Shown: positions 9,776-22,534, numbered from the stretch's first letter. The stretch: DNA of 64,000 nt from Simmondsia chinensis (GCA_018398585.1 JAGTTD010000009.1:9801193-9865192), one strand, 5' to 3'. Translations and numbers: made by a program. The notes: a model not told the origin generated them from the letters alone.

Positions 9776-12700
9776 TTAAAATAGAGCACACTCTGGAGGC
9801 CCAACATGAAAACCTTTGCAGCCATGAGAGCCGTCATACATGGTGTTGGAACCTCAATGAATGAAAGGCTTCATAAATAAATTGGTAGTGTCTTAGTTGA
9901 GATGATCTCAACCTTGTCTTCTATTTCCACCCTTATTGCAAAGGATGTGGCAAGAGAGATAGTAGTTCAGGTCGAGCCTATCTTCTTTAGGTAGGCTAAG
10001 GCTCATAATGGCTTAGTCCAAGCCATTGGAGAGTACATTAGAAAGCTTAGGCCTGTACTTCTTCCATTAGTTCCAACTGCATGCCCACATGATGCTCCTT
10101 TAAGCTCACAATTAACAATTACTGAGGATGACTATATGGTCCCTAAGAGAACGAAAAATCCAACTGTGACTTACCTAAGTGTTACACACTTGGATTCCAG
10201 CCATAGGAATGACAATGTGTGACTTGGGGTTGCTGGACCTTTAAATCGGGATTCTCTCTAGTTTCGAGGAATCTTAACGCCAATGTGCCAATATCGCCTG
10301 TCCTCGAGAAAAGGGGACGTTATTATTCATACCCTCCTCAACTTTGAGAGGTTGCCTCGAGGCCCATTCAAGGCCTTGAAATGGGGACTAGGCCTTTCCT
10401 TCTAAACCTCTTCAGGGTTATCATGCCACGTCCTCAAGATCAGAACTTAGGGATTGATCATATAAGGATGAACCAATGGCCTACTAATGCAGGTGTGCTC
10501 TCAAGCAATCCATATAACCTAGGGTTTGCAGGACCAGACTTCATGGCCAATCAAACGCATATCCAAAATGATCAAGGGAGTTACCCTGGCTATGGGGCGC
10601 AGGAGCCATTCCCACACCCAATTGGGATGAGGGCTCAGGGGTATCTTACTAACCCCTCTTGAGATCTCAGTTACTTGGGGGACCATGGCAGGAAAATAAC
10701 CATGTGCCTAATCTACCCCTCTAGGACCAATTCATCGCTTTTGTTAAACAAATGTACGGGCCAGGTGTCACATGGGTCAATAGACTCTTGTATAGTAAAC
10801 CATACTGTGACTATAATTAAAAAGATTACCCTTACCATTGAGGATACAAAATCCTTGAGTTTACCCTTTCCTCAAGAGAACGAACCATGTCTACGCTTGA
10901 GCATTTGTTAAGGTTTAGTTGCCAATGTAGAGAAGTAGCTGACAATTATTATCTCAAGTTTAGGCTATTCCCTCATTCATTAATAGGGGCCAATTTTCAA
11001 TTGTAAATTGGCCTACCACCTAATTCCACTTACTGTTGGGATCATACGGCCAGGTCATTTCAAGCCTAGTTCCTAAGAATGGAACTAGGAATTTCCATGT
11101 CTGACCTAGCTCGAATGAGATAAAAGCTAGTGAATCAATGGAAGATTAAATTAACCATTTCAAGAGAGCCAGGTTAAAAAGCACTATAGCCCTTCCTGAA
11201 GTTGAATACGCTAGCTAGCCTTGAATAGCTTGGATATTGAATTTAGGAAGAAGTTTGAAGGCTCAAACTTCACGACCCTTTTAGTGCTGGCAGAATGTGC
11301 CACTAGATACAAGGTTGTCTTAAAAGAAGAAAGCCTCAAGAAAAATAGCGTGTATGGAACCTAAGCACATGACTTAATTAAAGAGGATGAAGATCCTCCT
11401 TATGAAATTGACGTTGCTGAGTACGTTAAGTGACCTTATATTGTTTTCATTCTTTTGTCAAAAAGGATATCAAAGCTAGGATCTTTATTGGTTGAAACAG
11501 GCATATAAGTCATATTATATTGTTGAAGAACAAGCCTTCAATTATCTATTCATAGATTATAGAGAATTCATGTATCAATTCCAAGACTTGAGAAACTCAC
11601 ATTTGAGCTCTCAAGAGCGGATGTAATATTTGATTGGCTTGAGGCAACTAATTAACTCAAGATTACGGCCATAAACAAAAATCCTGACCCCAATTCAACA
11701 AAAGGGAAATTATACTATAAATGGCAGGATTCAGTGACTCATTCAATGAAGAACTGCGGGATCTTTAGAAACATAGTTCAAGATGCCATCGGGGCAAGGG
11801 AATTAATATTCCTTGGAGAAGGAAATATAGGTGTCGATAATGACCCTTTCCCTAGTTCCACCCAAATCAATATAATTGAGGTCACAAGAATGACATCACA
11901 GCTTAACAAGTGACACGCGCTTGTGCCACTTTTGCCAGATTCTTATGGAAGCAATTTGAGGAAGGAACTACCTTCTCTCTAAAGAAGAGTTATCCATGGG
12001 AATATCCGCTCATGACCATTTGCATTGCTACCAAGAAGCATGCGTCAGATAAGCTTTTGCGCCTCACAGACCTCTACGGAGGCGATGGTCACAAGTTAGT
12101 GTCTCAGATGAAGAAGCAGAGCCTTTATCCAAATAAAATGCCAACTCCCCTTAAAAGTACATCACAAATTTGACCTCCTCGAGGTCCCACTTTGAAGACC
12201 AAGGTCGTCATGAAGACTGGGCATAGGAAGAAATATCAAAAAGACCGCATGTACGACATGGAAACCAGTTAGGCATACGACAATCAAGTTAACAACCTTC
12301 TTGGGTCCATTTTGGTAATGCCTGGGGAAAGAACCATCTTGAGCATGATGACGCTAGTTCCTCCAACCTTACTCGAACACAGAGAAGAAAATAGCTGCAA
12401 CACCACAAAGATCTCTACTTGATACTTGCATAACTAGGCTCTTTGAAAAGGGCAAGCAAAGTAAGCCTATGGAGCTTGAGGATCTCGTAACTAAACGTAG
12501 ACTTTCTACCACTATTTGTAAAGGTACGCCACATGAGAAGCTTGAGAGATGGACCAGTCTCACAACTCTAGAAGTAAAAGAATCTTGGTGGGATCAACTT
12601 GCCAAGAATTTGTTGGCTTGAAGGTTAGCAAGTGATCACATCGCGTATAGCCCTTAGCATCAATCTAGTGGAGCATCTAGACCCTGTTAAGCCAACATGG

Positions 12701-12780
12701 CCTGCTATAGAACATAAATTCCATGAAGAAAATTTCTTGTAACCTATGGAGGAATCTCAAACTCCAATAGTCAATATAAA
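9776..12780 (+). pseudogene. Tat-lineage gag, decayed
   Basis: The gag blocks, with stops between them, run in order. They are a coiled N-terminal part (MKTFAAMRAVIHG, VEPIFFR), a Gly/Pro/Asn-rich part (10420-10660), then the capsid-like region near 11070-11330 (SDLAR; EVEY; KKFEGSNF-like text; LLELAE/CATRY) and a DEDPPYEIDVAEYV-like acidic end at 11390-11430. After that comes a long linker (FELSRADVIFDWL, 11600; DNDPFPSSTQINIIEV, 11840; EDLVTKRRLSTTICKG, 12480). This layout is that of Tat/Ogre-type gag-pol. The element is cut on the left by the N1 end and no 5' LTR is seen. Confidence 0.6.
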
Positions 12781-12899
12781 AAGGCCATTCTCTAGCTTTG
12801 GGTGTGTTAACTGATGGTAGTCCTTGAAAGCAAGATCAAGAGGTAGCAATAGATGGTAGTCCTAAGAAATAAACTAATCAAGGGGTCCAAATACAGTTT

Positions 12900-13830
12900 G
12901 GAATGCTCCTTGAAAAGGTTAATTTTAGAACTGCCCTCATTGCGTTAGAGTTTATGGCAGCTAATATTCGAGAAGTCCTTGTGGGAGATGTAATAGCATC
13001 ACATGAAAAGCCCTCGGTGAATCTTGTAGATGAAGTAACAACTAGCAATGTTAATCTTGATTCTGTCATTCAAAATTGCCACCACAACATCCAAGTTGCC
13101 TGGTGATACACCTAACGTAATGAAGATGATGTTTGATATTCCTAATATTTCTAATTAACACATCAAGGCTAAATTAAGTGGCACTCTAGTGAATAGGGTC
13201 TTGGTGGATAATGACACTGCCATCAATGTCTCACCTTCATATATGTTGGGGGTCATTTCTAAATATCGAAATGACTTGATTATTGCTGGTGTTGTAATTT
13301 GCCATTGTTTGGGGGCCACCACTATGTCTGAAGGAGTCATCTCAATTGAGCTAACTATTCGTAGCTTAAGCAAGCTGACAACCTTTTTTATGGTGGATAC
13401 TACCTAAATCTACAATACTTTGCTTGAAAGACAATTACTACATGCCAATTATTTTGTCCTTTCTTAGCTTCACCAATTGTTAATCTTTTAGAACTATGAC
13501 TAATATAAGGTTGTTATGGCAGATAACAAGCCCCTCATAGTTTGCTCCAACTATGTTGTGGAAAAGTTCTATAAATATGGTGTGGGACCACTTGACATTA
13601 AAAGGACCACTCCTCAGTCTGCCAAACACAAAGACATGATAACTATCCTTGACAGCCGACTCACTAAAGCTCTGGTTGATAAGGTGGACGTGGAGTGAGA
13701 GGACTCTACCTTTTAGGGATGCATGAGAGCCTTCTTGACAAAGGAGATCTCCAAGGCACACTAGAAGCCTTATGCAAAGGACCTAGGACCTCCAAGTACT
13801 AGCCCCAAAGGCCACCTCTTCAGGCTTAGC
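12900..13830 (+). pseudogene. Tat-lineage protease region, decayed
   Basis: After a leading segment (FMAANIREVLVGDVIASHE), the frame from 13189 reads NRVLVDNDTAINVSPSYML. This is a retroviral-type aspartic protease start in which the usual D-N-G-S/T active site reads D-N-D-T. It is followed by GATTMSEGVISIELT and a downstream LHANY block. A linker (NYVVEKFYKYGVGPLDI) continues to about 13700. Reverse transcriptase would follow but is missing, and the sequence passes into an LTR near 13893. Confidence 0.6.
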
Positions 13831-13892
13831 AAAGCTCTTGGCTTGGCATGCTAAGGATCAAGTTTTGGTTGAGTAGCCATTTAATGGCTTCA

Positions 13893-15717
13893 AAGTCCTT
13901 GTGACACGGATGTGCTTAATGTTTTCTTAGCAAGTGCATTAAGTCGTATCAAGAAATATAGAATGACTAGAGTATCATCCCACGAGAATGTTTTTTTTTG
14001 AATAAGTACCGAAATTAGTAGTTTCAGCCCTGTTTAAGAGATTAAAATTTGTGGTTTTTGAAATGAAACAAAACAAAATGAAACGGAACAGAAACAATTA
14101 CTAATTTTATGAAAGGTTTTCTGATTTAAGATGATTTTTATGGTTTAATAAGATCCAAAGCATCCAATTTCACGTAGCTGCATCAATACGCCTTTCTAGT
14201 CTCAACATTTAAGTTGTTATAATGTGTTGATGATCAATAACCCTAATTTACTAAATACTCTCTCTCGAGCAATGCTTAACACAATCTGTTACATATTAAC
14301 TCATCAATCTCTTAAATGAATTTAAAAAGGAATATATTTTTGAAGATCCATAGTTTTCACTTAAGACCACACAAATTGCGTTAATCTATCTCTAGCACTC
14401 TGTTATGATTCAAGGTTAATCTTGAATCATAACCTGTGGATAGTGAAGAAAGAGAATTGAGATGCGAAGAGAGTTAAAAGAAGGAGATGAGAAGTAGAGA
14501 GAATTAGGGTCGCGAGAGAGAGACTAAGAATCAATATCATTCAACATAATGAAAGATTACAAAGCTAGCTACTACTTATAGCATCTTAGACACCATAGGC
14601 GGCTAATCCAGACCCAATGCATCCGGAAAATGCTCTAACTGACCTCCTCTTTACGCAGCCGCTACATTTGACTCATAATACCAGCAACCACTGACCAACT
14701 AATTACTAACAATGCTAACTAGGCTCAACTGACCTCAATATGTAACTCGATCAAAGATAAACCCACAGATCAACCTCAAAACAACAGGATCGAATGAATT
14801 CTAGCTTGATGTTGTTGTCTGAACTAAACTTGATCTGATCGACTGTGCTTTATTACAGCAAATCAATATGTGCTTTATTGAATTAGAAAAGACCGCATAT
14901 TATAACTTAGGCTACATCATAAAACCAGTTTGAGGTAGACACGATATAGAGCAAAACTATGACAAGATCCATGAACTTAAAGAAAAAACTGATAGAAAAG
15001 AACTTGAAATTGAAAATTTACAAACCAAACTCTTTATTTTCACAGCCTTCCTCATCTATCCGAATTTCTACCTATTTTTTCTGCTTTGTATTATTATTTT
15101 TTTGCTGATAGAAATGATGATAAAAGACCTCCAAAGCACTCCTATTTTATTTTATTTTTTTGTGATTGGAATGATGATAAAAGACCTCTCGAACACTCCT
15201 ATTTATAGTGTTTGAGGTTGCAAATTCAAAAAATTAAAATTACAAAAGCATTCCTCTCATTTGTTCTTCTTGCCACCCCTTGTCGTCCATGTTTAGCTTT
15301 TTGAATCAACTTGCTGATTTTCTCAATATTTCTTCAGCTTTGCTGTCCAAAATCAATCTTGGCATCAACTTGAACATGTTCTTGAAATGCACAAGAAGTT
15401 CTTGCTTTTGATTTGCCCATTTTGCTGCCCAAATTTGCAATTTGTAACAAATTGTAGAAGTTTGTTGTTCATCCTTGCTTTAGCCGTGTGGATTGATGTG
15501 TTTAGCCCAATTTTTTCTTTTGCTTGATGTATGTTGCATTCACTTGTTGATTTTGATGATAACACCTGGCAAGAATTAGCATAAAATGACTGCTTTTGCA
15601 AAGAAATAATTAGGAGCGAAAAGGAGAAAAAGCAAGCAAAAGCAATAAATGTTTGATGTAAAATGGTTTGCAAATGAACCTGAATGATTTGAATAATTAA
15701 TATTATATTAGACTCAT
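13893..15717 (-). repeat. Athila/Tat-type LTR (3' LTR of minus-strand remnant), split
   Basis: On the right the LTR ends at a GACTCATCCA block followed by ACCCCTAAACTT and TTGAGCAAGG. This is the antisense polypurine region, laid out like the Athila element at 36482 (ACCCCCACACCT, then CGAGCAAAG). The left limit near 13893 is approximate. CTATTTATAG at 15211 is an antisense TATA-type site. The LTR is interrupted at 14401-14907 by another LTR. The net length of about 1.3 kb resembles the 1.36-kb LTRs at 35118 and 43174. Confidence 0.5.
14401..14907 (-). repeat. solo-like LTR of the gypsy-type family, antisense
   Basis: Begins TGTTATGATTCAAGG on the plus strand, so the LTR 3' end is at 14401, and carries the AGATGAGA/GAGAGAATT-rich end typical of the other antisense LTRs here. 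The far end near 14907 (TATTATAAC) is less sure. No PBS or internal sequence follows. I found no convincing 5-bp duplication (CACTC on the left). Confidence 0.5.
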
Positions 15718-16642
15718 CCACATACCCCTAAACTTAAATGTTGCTCGCCCTTGAGCAAGGCAAAACATTAAAGCGCAAGATCTCATGCTTTTTAGGAGTT
15801 TTTAACACAATTCAAAGCAATACTACTTCTATTAGAAAAAAAAAAAAAGGTCCAAGGCTCAAAGTTCAAGGTTCCAAAAGCAAAACAATCTTTCTAAGGA
15901 AAAACCTATCCGTCACCTTGGTAAATGAATTCAAAAGTTGGCTAAGTAAATTACATTTATCCATTCTTTTTAATCTTAATACATTCAAACTGAATAGATG
16001 ACAAAAATCATGCCACTCCTAACAAAACTTTTTAGATATGGCCGAGAATAAAAGTTGGTCAAAAAATTTTGTCCTTTTTTTATATTATTTTATGACAGAT
16101 TGATCTGCCCCTGTCAATCCCAGTCAATGAGAATATCTCCAACGAAAATTAAGCTCCTGACCCCTTGGTGTGCGATGGCCCCTAGGCGATGACCGCATGG
16201 GTAAGAGATGCCACCATTGAGACGCCCTTCTCATGACTCCATGAGTGTATCTTTAACGAGAATCGAACTCCTGACCCCTGGGCGATGACCGCATGGGTAT
16301 GAGATGCCACTACTGAGATGCCCTCATGTTGGGCAGTACATACCTTAAAAGGTTTATATGGGATAGCAATGCTAGAGATGTCTCCCTCATTTTCTCCATT
16401 TTTTTTTCCATATTTTTCTTTAGACTTAGGCATTACTCTTCAAAGCCAATTATGGAAATACAACAACATCAAACAAGCCCAGTGCCCCAAAGGCTCCCGC
16501 AAAAGCGGGGTCTGGGAAAGTCTATTATGCAAACGATAATCTTAATATAATCCTGTCAAATTTGAGCATCTTTTAATCAGAAAGAAGGTAAAACATCCAT
16601 GCTAACTAGTGAGCTCAAATACCAAGGTTCTATCAAGAAAGT
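15718..16642 (-). other. 3' non-coding internal part of Athila/Tat-type remnant, left piece
   Basis: Noncoding sequence next to the antisense polypurine tract. It holds two similar copies of a GATGACCGCATGGGTA..GAGATGCCAC block (about 16184-16215 and 16285-16313). It is interrupted at 16643 by N2 and resumes at 23304. Confidence 0.45.
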
Positions 16643-17131
16643 TGTTACGCTCGGGCTTGAACCACGAACGTAAGCTAATATAATTTTGGATAGAATTGAG
16701 AGTTTGGGATGAGAAAGAATATAGAGTTCAGATGAGAAAGAAGGGTTTAGAGTTAGATGAGAGAAAGAAGGGAAAGGAGATGAGAAATAGAGAAAGAGAT
16801 GAGAATTGAGAGAGAATTCTAAAAGAAATTCATATTATATTTCATTGATTGATTTCCCAAATGAACATACATTCACACTTATTTATAACAATCTAATGTA
16901 AGAACTAAACAATGAACCTAGACACTCTTTGGAACAATCTAGAATGTAAAATTGTTATTGTTTGGCGCCAAAAATCAGAATCTAACAGCAACTATCAGCA
17001 GCAACAGAGCAGCGTGCAGCAGCATCAAAAACAGCAGCCCAATAATAGATTTTAACAGCTTTTACCGCCAAATAGTTTTCCCCCCCATTTCATCAAATTA
17101 AACTCTAGCCTTGAAATTTCGGTTTGTAACA
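16643..17131 (-). repeat. N2 3' LTR
   Basis: Plus strand TGTTACGCTCGGGCTTG to GGTTTGTAACA. It contains an antisense TATTTATAA (about 16881) and a CAGCAGCA-rich part near 17000. It pairs with the split copy at 19733. Confidence 0.85.
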
Positions 17132-17168
17132 TTCCCTTCCCCTTGAAAACATTCTTGTCCTCAAGAAT
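17132..17168 (-). promoter_or_regulatory. N2 polypurine tract and adjacent hairpin
   Basis: Read on the minus strand this is an imperfect hairpin (ATTCTTG-AGGA-CAAGAAT, 17151-17168), then AAGGGGAAGGGAA against the LTR. The purine run is the expected plus-strand primer. The same hairpin and tract occur in N3 and N5. The minus-strand codons also read ILEDKNVFKGKG, the end of a gypsy pol gene. Confidence 0.6.
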
Positions 17169-17177
17169 AGAAGAGAA

Positions 17178-19154
17178 TCATAATAATGGAGAACTATAAT
17201 TGTATATGAAATTATAACTGAAGGGATGAAGTTTTGCTGAATTCTGCAGAGCACCTTGGATGTTGTTTATCTCGCTGCAATGTCTACGTTTGAGTACGTA
17301 ATACTCTTCTGGAGGTCTACACCGATCAAACCAAACATCAACAACACTTTCACGACACCTCATAATCCAGTTAATACAGCTCACAACTCCTTCTTGCTGT
17401 TGAGAGTCACAAAATGCATTCATGTTTCTGTATTTCAACTTATGGAAGGCTGCACAACTGTTTTTGTATATCTTTACCCTAATAAAGCTGCATACAAAGT
17501 CCTTTATCATCTCGGAAGGCCTTCAAAACTCAAACCAAGAGAACCTAACATCAAAATTTGCTTGTATGCATTTCCCATTGCAATTCAGACAGCCCAATTT
17601 CTTGCCGATGTACACTAACACAGGGAACCAATGGATCATTTGAACAGCTATGCAAAGTTCAGCAGCATAGCCTGGTCCATTCAAGACTCTACTGTTGTTG
17701 CATATAATGCCTCTACTAAAGCATCTAATGATGTCTTCAACTAAGGCATTGTGTTGACATTGCAATTCATGCATATGACTACTCCATTCAATGTAATCTG
17801 CTGCAATACAACAGACTCTCAATAAGTTGCAGAGAATGTACACTGATGGCCAAAATTTCAGCAGCTGTAACTTCAGAAATGCACTGTTTTCTTTGTCCTC
17901 AGCTGAGACCTCGGTGACAAACGTCTTGCCAATGTCTTCCCAATAGCACAGCTTTAGGATAGAGACCCTATTAATCATAACTCCACTCAAAAGAGGAAAT
18001 GGATCATCCCGATCTTGCCGATCGGCATGCCGAAAATGCATAACCGCTCCTGGAATTGGATTTTGAAGGCTAACACCAGCTGTTTGAAGTTGAATTCGCA
18101 TATTAGCCGACACATTAACAACTTGAGGTCCATCACGAGTCATTCCTTCAGCCACTGCAGGTCCCGCAGCCACGTTTAACATTGCAGCAACAATTGATTT
18201 CCGCGCAGAATGATATGGCTCAGTAGTGAAAGCACTTAGGTTCTGCTGGTTTCCTGCTTGTACAACCACATTGCTTCTCCTTCGTGGGACTTTGAAACGT
18301 ACTCGTGCGGCTTGATTAGTTCTTTTCAACAGAGAGCCAAACCTTTTCGGCTTCATATAAACTTGAAAATCTCCTCTCGGGTCAAGTGATAACTCGTCAT
18401 ATGAATGTTTATTTGAACACACCATTACTCCCCTCAAAAGCACACCAACTGAATCTGGTTTATCAGCATTTACATCAGTATGGCCAGCATCTTGAGTTTG
18501 TTCTTGTTGATCATCAAGCATACTAGGTTGAATCACAACCCCACGCTTCATTTTTGGCTTGGGCAACTTCTTTTTTTCCACAACATCTCCCAATACTTCA
18601 CTTAGGCGATTTCTCTTCGACTTACTCTTTGCTCTATTAATCATTCCTCGGACATAAGAATCATATTCCCAATCCGGATGCACGTCATATTGTACCTCAA
18701 CATCGTCAAGAGACTCTAATTCTTGCATAGAGTCTTCATAAGAATCATCTTGTTCAAACTCAGGTTCTTCTAGCTTGTGTTCTTCAATTTCGGCATTGTC
18801 ATGGTCGAGTTCATCTTCAACAACAACAGATTTTACCTCCTCTTTTTGCTCAGCAACGAACTCTTGTGGTAGGACTACTTTCGTTGTTGGAACAATCTGG
18901 CTAGAAGGCTCAATTTGTTGCACCCGATCTTCTTTGTGCGCATCCTCACCCAAAAGCTTCCTCAACAATTGTTGAATGCTTTCTGTTTGGTTTCTGGCTT
19001 TGACATTATGCTACTTTAGTTCGATAATTTGCTGATCCAAGTTAGCGTTCAGTTGTACCATTATATCATTAAGCTCTTGATGCTTGTTAATGGAAGCATC
19101 CGCACTCAAACCGGCACCACCAGCACCTGATCTGGACCTTATTCCTTCGGCCAT
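17178..19154 (-). CDS. ORF-X of N2 (two in-frame stops)
   Basis: One minus-strand frame runs from ATG at 19154 (MAEGIRSRSG, like the gag start of the complete gypsy element at 59263) to 17178. It is broken only by TAG at 19011-19013 and TGA at 17523-17525. After a short coiled region come an acidic stretch (about 18720-18850), the family core (HPDWEYD, then AKSKSKRNRLSE, near 18600-18690) and KMKRGVVIQPSMLDDQQ. A SLLKRTNQAARVRFKVP segment (about 18290-18345) comes before the FTTEPYHSARKSIVAA segment (about 18190-18230), and MHFRHADRQDRDD (about 18000-18040) comes last. N4 has a different order. The end has two RPPEE-type motifs, one split by the TGA (WFEF-stop-RPSE) and one intact (WFDRCRPPEE). 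I recognise no catalytic domain. Function is unknown and the copy is probably defective. Confidence 0.6.
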
Positions 19155-19241
19155 ATTTGCAAATGAACAACAACTTCGATCTGAATCAACACGTTCGCAG
19201 AGTACAATTTCGAAATCGCAGAAATGTAAAACTTGTTTCAC

Positions 19242-19718
19242 AACTCTTCAACAATCGATTGCTTAATGAAATTCCACTCCTTCGTTCGCACAAACAAGCA
19301 CTTGCTATCGGTTCTATGCTCGTCAGTGATTATAATCCCTAACTGATAAATTTCGAACCTAACATCGAACAAACCCTAACCACGCAAATTCTGACAGCGA
19401 TGATTAGTTGAGCAATTCGACTTACACTTCTGAGTTAAGCTTGATTCTAACTCAAAATCAAGTACTCAACACAACACTCAAGCAATCTTAACAAACGGAA
19501 TCGGATTTCCACACTTTCGCTTCTCCTGTCAGATTTTCGCTTGCTGACAAAATGTCGCCTAAGCAAAAACTGGACTCCAAAATTCAGATTTGAATTCTGA
19601 TCACAAAATCTGAACTAAATCAATATCAAACCTTCTTTTGTTGATTAATTGCAACACAATTAATCAGATTTAATAATTTTTTTTTTCAGATATGAGCTTG
19701 ATGCGGAAGCCAAATCAA
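19242..19718 (-). other. N2 leader
   Basis: Between the reading frame and the PBS, with no frame of its own. It contains AACCCTAAC/TAGGGTT boxes near 19370, as in the leaders of the sister elements. Confidence 0.5.
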
Positions 19719-19731
19719 GGCTCTGATACCA
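19719..19731 (-). other. N2 primer binding site
   Basis: Plus-strand GGCTCTGATACCA is the exact complement of TGGTATCAGAGCC (initiator Met tRNA). It lies one base from the LTR. Confidence 0.9.
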
Positions 19732-20059
19732 CTGTTACGCTCGAGCTTGAACCACGAATGTAAACTAATATAATTTTGGATAGAATTGAGAGTTTGGGAT
19801 GAGAAAGAATATAGAGTTTAGATGAGAAAGAAGGGTTTGGAGTTAGATGAGAGAAAGAAGGGAAAGGAGATGAGAAATAGAGAAAGAGATGAGAATTGAG
19901 AGAGAATTCTAAAAGAAATTCAGATTATATTTCATTGATTGATTTCCCAAATGAACATACATTCACACTTATTTATAACAATCTAATGTAAGAACTAAAC
20001 AATGAACCTAGACACTCTTTGGAACAATATAGAATGTAAAATTGTTATTGTTTGGTTCC

Positions 20060-20625
20060 TGGTATGACTCGAGAATCCAAGGATTCGAGATGTGTGGTTG
20101 AGTTGTTGTGAGCCTTTGAAGTGTTTTGTTATGTGCTAATTCTGTGCTGATATGGGCTACTGGCGTACTGCTGATCTGCATATCTGCTGCTGCAGCGTTG
20201 CTTACTGCTTGTTGATGTTGCATTCAATTGCTGCTGTTAGTTACTGCTGTTACTTGCTATTATATTTGTGTTTTGGCTCCAATAACAAGTTTAATTGTTA
20301 GCTAGCATTAGTTTTTGATACTTCTAGATTGTTCCTAAGTTGGTTGCTTAAATGTCTAGGTTCAAAGTCTTGCACTGTGTATGAATAAGAGGATTAAAGT
20401 GCAAATCTGATCTATGAATGAAAATATAAAGCAACAATCTCATTTTGAGATAAATCTTCTCTCTCTCATCGAATTCTCTCTATTTCTCATCTCCTTTCCC
20501 TTCTTTCTCTTATCTACCTCTAAAACTCTACTTTCTCATCTTAATTTCCCATTCTTTCTCATCCCAAACTCTCAATTCTATCCAATATATTAGTTTACAT
20601 TCGAGGTTCAAGCCCGAGCGTAACA
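20060..20625 (+). repeat. N3 5' LTR
   Basis: TGGTATGACTCGAGAATCC to CCCGAGCGTAACA, 566 bp. It contains GCTGCTG/TTACTGCTGTTAC-rich sequence and a TC-rich 3' third. It matches 22564-23131 closely throughout. Confidence 0.9.
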
Positions 20626-20627
20626 AT

Positions 20628-20640
20628 TGGTATCAGAGCC
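20628..20640 (+). other. N3 primer binding site
   Basis: TGGTATCAGAGCC, the exact initiator Met tRNA type, two bases after the LTR. Confidence 0.92.
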
Positions 20641-21187
20641 TCGATCCGATCGAGTGCATAATCAAAATAAAAAAAAAAAAATTTCAGAAATCAAATTAGT
20701 GTTGATCAGATTGTGCAGATTTCAAACAATCAATTAGTGCTGGTCAAAGTGCAAATTTCAAGTTCAATTCAGAGTTTGTCAGCGATGGCGATTTCTGACA
20801 ACTGACACGAAGGCGATTTCTGACAAAGGAGGCGATTTTTGACAAGCAAACTCAGGTGTTGAAATCCGATATTGTTCTTGAAGATTGTTGTGTTCCGTGT
20901 GTTTAAATCATCACTATAGATAGTAATCGAACCTATTTCGGATTCTTAGTCCGAATTAATCAAGAAAACATCGTTGTCAGAATTCGATCGAAGTTCGGGT
21001 TGTCGAATTCGTTCTGCTCGAATTTGTGCAAGCTAGGGTTTGGAATCTATGACGATCGTGGAATCAATAGCAAGGGATTGTCATGCGATCGAAGGAGTAC
21101 AACTTCATAAAACAATCGCTTGTTGGAGAGGCGAACAAATTTCTCATTTCTACGATTTGAACTGGTTCAAGATTGAGGTGGTCGTTC

Positions 21188-22534
21188 ATGGCTGATATGA
21201 GCTCTTTTCAATCAAAGTGGGATGAGCTTTTTGAGAAATTTAGACAAGAAATGAGACAAGTATTTGAAGATTCGAGACAAGAGTGGAGGTAGCAAAGTAC
21301 GAATCTGCAATATACAGTTCAACAATATCTTAACATCAGTTGTCATGGTGCTAGTGTTCTTGATGCAAATGAGTTTCCGGAGCTAACAGATAGTGTTAGA
21401 CAACCAAAGTTCAAAGTTAAGCAAAAAGAGAAAGGACAAACGATTGTTGTTAAAGAGAAATTCGGCCAAGACAGTGCCGGAATTGATGAAAACAAGGTAG
21501 AAGAACCTGAGTTAGAACAATATGATCCATATGAAGACTCCTTGCTGGAGATAGAGTATCTTGCTGATACTGAAGCACAGTATGATTTGCATCCGGATTG
21601 GGAATACGATTTGCATGTCAAAGGAATGTTAAAGAAAGCAAAGAGTAAGACGAAGAGGAATCATCTAAGTGAAGCGTTGAAAGATTTTGGGGGTAAAAAG
21701 AAGTTGACAAAGCCGAAATTGAAGCAAGAGGTTGTGTTACAGCCTATGATGCTTGATGATCATCAAGAACGAGCTCAAGATGCCACTCTTACCAATGTAT
21801 ACGCTGATATACCTGATTTAGTTGGTGTACAGAATCCAAGAGCCTTCACTGCTGAGCAATGTTATTTGATTGGGAAATCAATTGTTGATGTTGCAGTGTC
21901 AACAAATATAGAGCAGGGGGTGCCTAAGTTCCTTTTTGGGCATGTTGGTATGCTAACTCAGATCCCGAACAACCTTATATTGGATGCATTGCAAGGACTT
22001 TTGTGTTGGGTGAATGATTAAAAATGTATGGAGGCTGTAGTGCTCTGTTGGCAAGCTGATCGGCAAGTTCGGCATGATTTATTACCTCATTTGAGTAGAG
22101 TTGTGAAGTATCCAAGTGCAAGTTCTTGTGATAAGCCTCCTCCCGATCCGGGAAAGGTAGATCATGTTTATAACAAGCTGAAACTTGAGGCTGATTGGGA
22201 GAAAAGGGTAAACCGAGCTACTATCTGTCATTACGAGTTGCATCTGGTTTGCATTGCTGAGTTCTGGAGTTCTGCAGAACGTTATGTGCAATTGGAAAGT
22301 AATCAAGTGTTTGTTGAGCTTGGTCTAAGATGGTATTGTGAATGGATGTTTGAACAGTACAAATTTTGGATAAGATCCAAAATGAAAGAGTTTCAGCTGC
22401 AATTCCCAGTCCAGCCACAAGTTCACTACAATCCGAGAATTTCTCTCGGTTGCAATGCAGCGGGAAGTTCATCGCCTTCAACTCCTACCTCGACATCACA
22501 AGTGATTTTCAAGTCCCATCTTCTTCATTCTTGA
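21188..22534 (+). CDS. ORF-X of N3 (two in-frame stops)
   Basis: A single frame starts at ATG 21188 (MADMSSFQSKWDELF) and runs to 22534 with only two stops: TAG after codon 34, and TAA at about 22019-22021. The order of parts is a charged coiled N-terminus, an acidic stretch (EEPELEQYDPYEDSLLEIE), the core HPDWEYDLHVKGM and AKSKTKRNHLSEALKD, KPKLKQEVVLQPMMLDDHQE, AFTAEQCYLIGKS, and QADRQVRHDLLPHLSRVV with YPSASSCDKPPPDPG. Next comes ATICHYELHLV, followed by a hydrophobic/charged tail and a Ser/Thr/Pro-rich end. This is the shortest family copy. No zinc knuckle, protease or polymerase motif is present. Function is unknown. Confidence 0.6.
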
